Shown piece after piece: positions 1 to 3,100 of a DNA stretch of 5,307 bases (positions within the stretch are counted from its first letter, which is position 1; every line of letters begins with the position of its first letter). This DNA comes from an uncultured Planctomycetaceae bacterium. GTDB lineage: Bacteria; Planctomycetota; Planctomycetia; Planctomycetales; Planctomycetaceae. A program made the position numbers and the translations under genes. The stretch is taken from positions 1 through 5,307 of the forward strand of contig CAIJTL010001556.1 of the NCBI GenBank assembly GCA_903823545.1, in the 5' to 3' direction. The notes beneath the pieces are model-generated. The model was not told the DNA's origin and did not search any database. It worked only from the letters and a program-made list of their open reading frames with translations.

Positions 1-46
1 CAATTCCAAGTAGCTCTTATCGTCGTGCTGCTTCAAGGGCTGGGCT

Positions 47-54
47 GAAGGAAG
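47..54 (+). promoter_or_regulatory. Probable ribosome binding site
   Basis: GAAGGAAG is a purine-rich Shine-Dalgarno-like stretch. Its AAGGA core ends ten bases before the ATG at 63 and sixteen before the next in-frame ATG at 69, which favours the first. Only 62 bases of upstream sequence are present; I see no convincing promoter boxes in them. Confidence 0.55.
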
Positions 55-62
55 AAGTCGGA

Positions 63-191
63 ATGAAAATGAAGTGGTCATCGTGGGTTTTGAAAACACT
101 TTCCAAGAAGACAAACACGCGAACGGGTCGCTCGAAGTGGCAAAGACTTAACGCGATTGAACGACTGGAGTCACGCCTCGTTTTGACGGGC
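63..191 (+). other. Basic N-terminus with LEPR-XLL-like planctomycete motif
   Basis: Residues 1-43 hold many Lys and Arg (for example KKTNTRTGRSKWQR) and then the motif LESRLVL at 35-41, followed by TGN. LEPR-XLL is an N-terminal motif of large exported planctomycete proteins; here Ser replaces Pro and Val replaces the first Leu of the final pair. There is no clear hydrophobic core of an ordinary Sec signal peptide, and the short WSSWVL stretch at 5-10 is too weak to count as one. A sorting or export role is inferred from the family, not seen. Confidence 0.7.
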
Positions 192-3100
192 AATTCGCCA
201 ACGTTTGTAACGATTCCAACGCAGGCACTTTTGAGTGGTTCGCCGTTGATGGTGCCGGTTGATGGCACGGACTTAGACGGCGGTACGTTGACTTACACGG
301 CGACAATTTCCAACGACACCGCTGGTTTAACGGCGACCTTTCGGCCTCGAAACGGTGCCTTGAAAATCTCAGTCGCCAACTTCGGCGACATGTTGTTTGA
401 CACGTTCGATGATCTCACGCCACGAGTCACCGAGCACATCAAGCAGCTCGCCAACAATAATTTTTTCGACGGCATCATCTTTCACCGAGTGCTCAACAAC
501 TTTGTGATTCAAGGGGGCGATCCAACGGGAACCGGTTCGGGCGGTTCGACGCTGGGACAATTCGATGATCAGTTCAACGTCGATCTGCAACATAATCGCA
601 CCGGACTGCTGTCGATGGCCAAGACGACCGACGACACGAACGACTCGCAGTTCTTTATCACTGAAGGACCACAACGACATCTCGATTTCCAACATTCGAT
701 CTTCGGAGTACTGGTCGAAGGGGAATCGGTACGTGATGCGATCAGTAACGTCGCAGTGAATGCGAGCGGGCGACCAAATACGAATGTCACGATGACTTCC
801 GTCGATGTCGTCCAAGACAACGAGAACTCCGTGTTGATGTTGAAGGCCCCGGAAGGAGCGACCGGTGCCGCCGATGTGACCGTGCGAGTGACCGACGCCG
901 ACGGCAACTTCTTTGAGCAAACTTTCCGCGTCACTGTGACCGCCGACACCATCGTGGCGAACCCGTTTCTAAATGACGTCCCGGCCATCCGAACGTTGAA
1001 GAACACGCCGATCACATTTCCGTTGTCGGTTCAAGATGCTGACCCGAATCCAGGAGGTGCCGCGAATAAGTTCCTGAGCCAAGCAACGCTTTCCGCGAAC
1101 ACTTTTTTGGTGCCGTACACCGCGAATGCCTCGAAGCTTTCCTACGCCGTTAATTTCGACACGGGTTCCACCACCGTGACTCCGTTTACGAATTTCGTCG
1201 GGACCGAAAAGATCACCGTGGCAACCGCGTTCCAAGCGGGGGCTCCGACTGGGTCATCGGCTTCGTCGCGATCATCTACCGTCGATTACCAAGTCGTCCC
1301 CATCGAAATCGTCAACGCGGCAACCACACTGACTCTGTCAGCGGACAACGATCCCGCGCATCACGCAGCGAACGATTCCCAGGCTGATGCATTTCTAGTC
1401 CGAATGAATAACGGGTTGATCGAAGTCTTGATCAATGGCCATTCCGCAGCATTGGCGGTTCCGAGTTCGGTTTCGACACTCGTAATCAACGGTTCGAGCG
1501 ATGCGGACACTTTGCTGATTGACCCCACGGCGGCCAGTCTACTGACATCCGGTGTCATTCAATTTAATGGTGGAACTGGCAGCGACACGTTGTCGCCCAA
1601 TAGCTCTGGGCAATCTTTCGATCTGCGGCAGCTTACCGCCGGACAATTCAGCAGCGTCGAAACGATCGACGTGCGCGGCCTCGGTGCGAACTCGGTGCAA
1701 TTGACTCTCGTTGAAGTGCTGATGTTTGGCGGAACTTTGGTAGTGCGAGGTGACAACAGCGACTCGATCAGCATCAACTCAGGATGGTCCGCGAATGGAG
1801 TGGTCGTTGTTGACGGAATCAACTATCTCGAACTCACACAAGCAGGCGGCATTCTGCGACTTGAACAGGGAACGTCACAGAATCTGTTTCCGGTCATCAC
1901 GTCCGATACCACCGCAAACATCGCCGAGAATTCCACGACAGTACTCACGGCAACTGCAACAGATGAAGATGTTCCAACGCAGACCGTCACATTTTCAATC
2001 GTCGGGGGCGCGGATCAGTCCAAGTTCAACATTACGAGCGGCGGTGTGCTGACGTTTGCCGCTGCTCCGAACTTTGAAAATCCCACTGATGCCAACACTG
2101 ACAACGTCTATGTTGTGCAGATTCGAGCCAATGACGGCAACGGCGGCACCGCCAATCAGACCATCACAGTCACGGTGACCGGAGTCAACGACAACAATCC
2201 GGTCTTCACTTCCGCGAGCACACCAAGCGTTGCTGAAAACACGACTGCCGTGCTCACCGTGACGGCTACGGACGCAGACTTACCAGGTCAGACCGTCACG
2301 TTTTCAATCGTTGGTGGCGCAGATCAGAACAAATTCAACATCACCAGCGGTGGCGCACTGACGTTTGCGAGTGCTCCGGATTTAGAGAGTCCCGCTGATT
2401 CGAACCTAGACAACATTTATGTCGTGCAAGTCCAGGCCAGTGATGGCAACGGCGGCGTGACGAACCAGACGATCAATGTCACCGTTACGCCGGTTAACGA
2501 AAGCAATCCCGTTTTCACCTCAACGGCAGCGATAAACGTCTCAGAGAACTCCAGCGCCGTGCTCACGGTAACGGCCACAGACGCAGATCGCCCGACTCAA
2601 AACATCACGTTTTCAATCATCGGCGGTACCGATCAAAACAAGTTCAATATCACCAGCGGCGGCGTGCTGACATTCGTCTCGGCTCCGAACTTTGAAAGTC
2701 CGACTGACTCGAACTCCGACAACGTCTACGTCGTGCAAGTTCGAGCCAACGACGGCAGCGGCGGTACGACGACTCAAGCCATTAACGTCACTGTCACCAA
2801 CGCGAACGAATCGCCGACCGTCGTGAATCCAATTGCCGATCAGACCGGACTGATCGGTGTCCTCTTCTCGCTGACCTTTGCCAGCAACACGTTTGCTGAT
2901 GTCGATGCGGGTGATTCGCTGACATATTCGGCAAAGAAGTCGGATGGATCATCGCTCCCGAATTGGCTGACGTTTACTCCCGCCACGCGAACGTTCTCCG
3001 GAACGCCAACCGCGAGCGACATCGGAAACTTCGACGTCACCGTGACGGCGACAGATGCCAGCAACGTATCGACCAGCGACACATTTCGGTTCACCGTCGG

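Noticed and set aside
1..62. Promoter upstream of the start codon
   Set aside because: The stretch is too short and shows no convincing paired -35/-10 boxes; only the ribosome-site-like purine run could be supported.
369..1015. Two overlapping minus-strand open frames of 183 and 148 codons
   Set aside because: They are antisense to the cyclophilin, which has clear catalytic motifs on the + strand. Neither translation shows a known domain.
1985..2700. Regularly spaced similar DNA blocks as a possible CRISPR or satellite array
   Set aside because: The period is about 309 bases and the blocks are in-frame cadherin domains with mostly conservative differences, so they are protein-level repeats.
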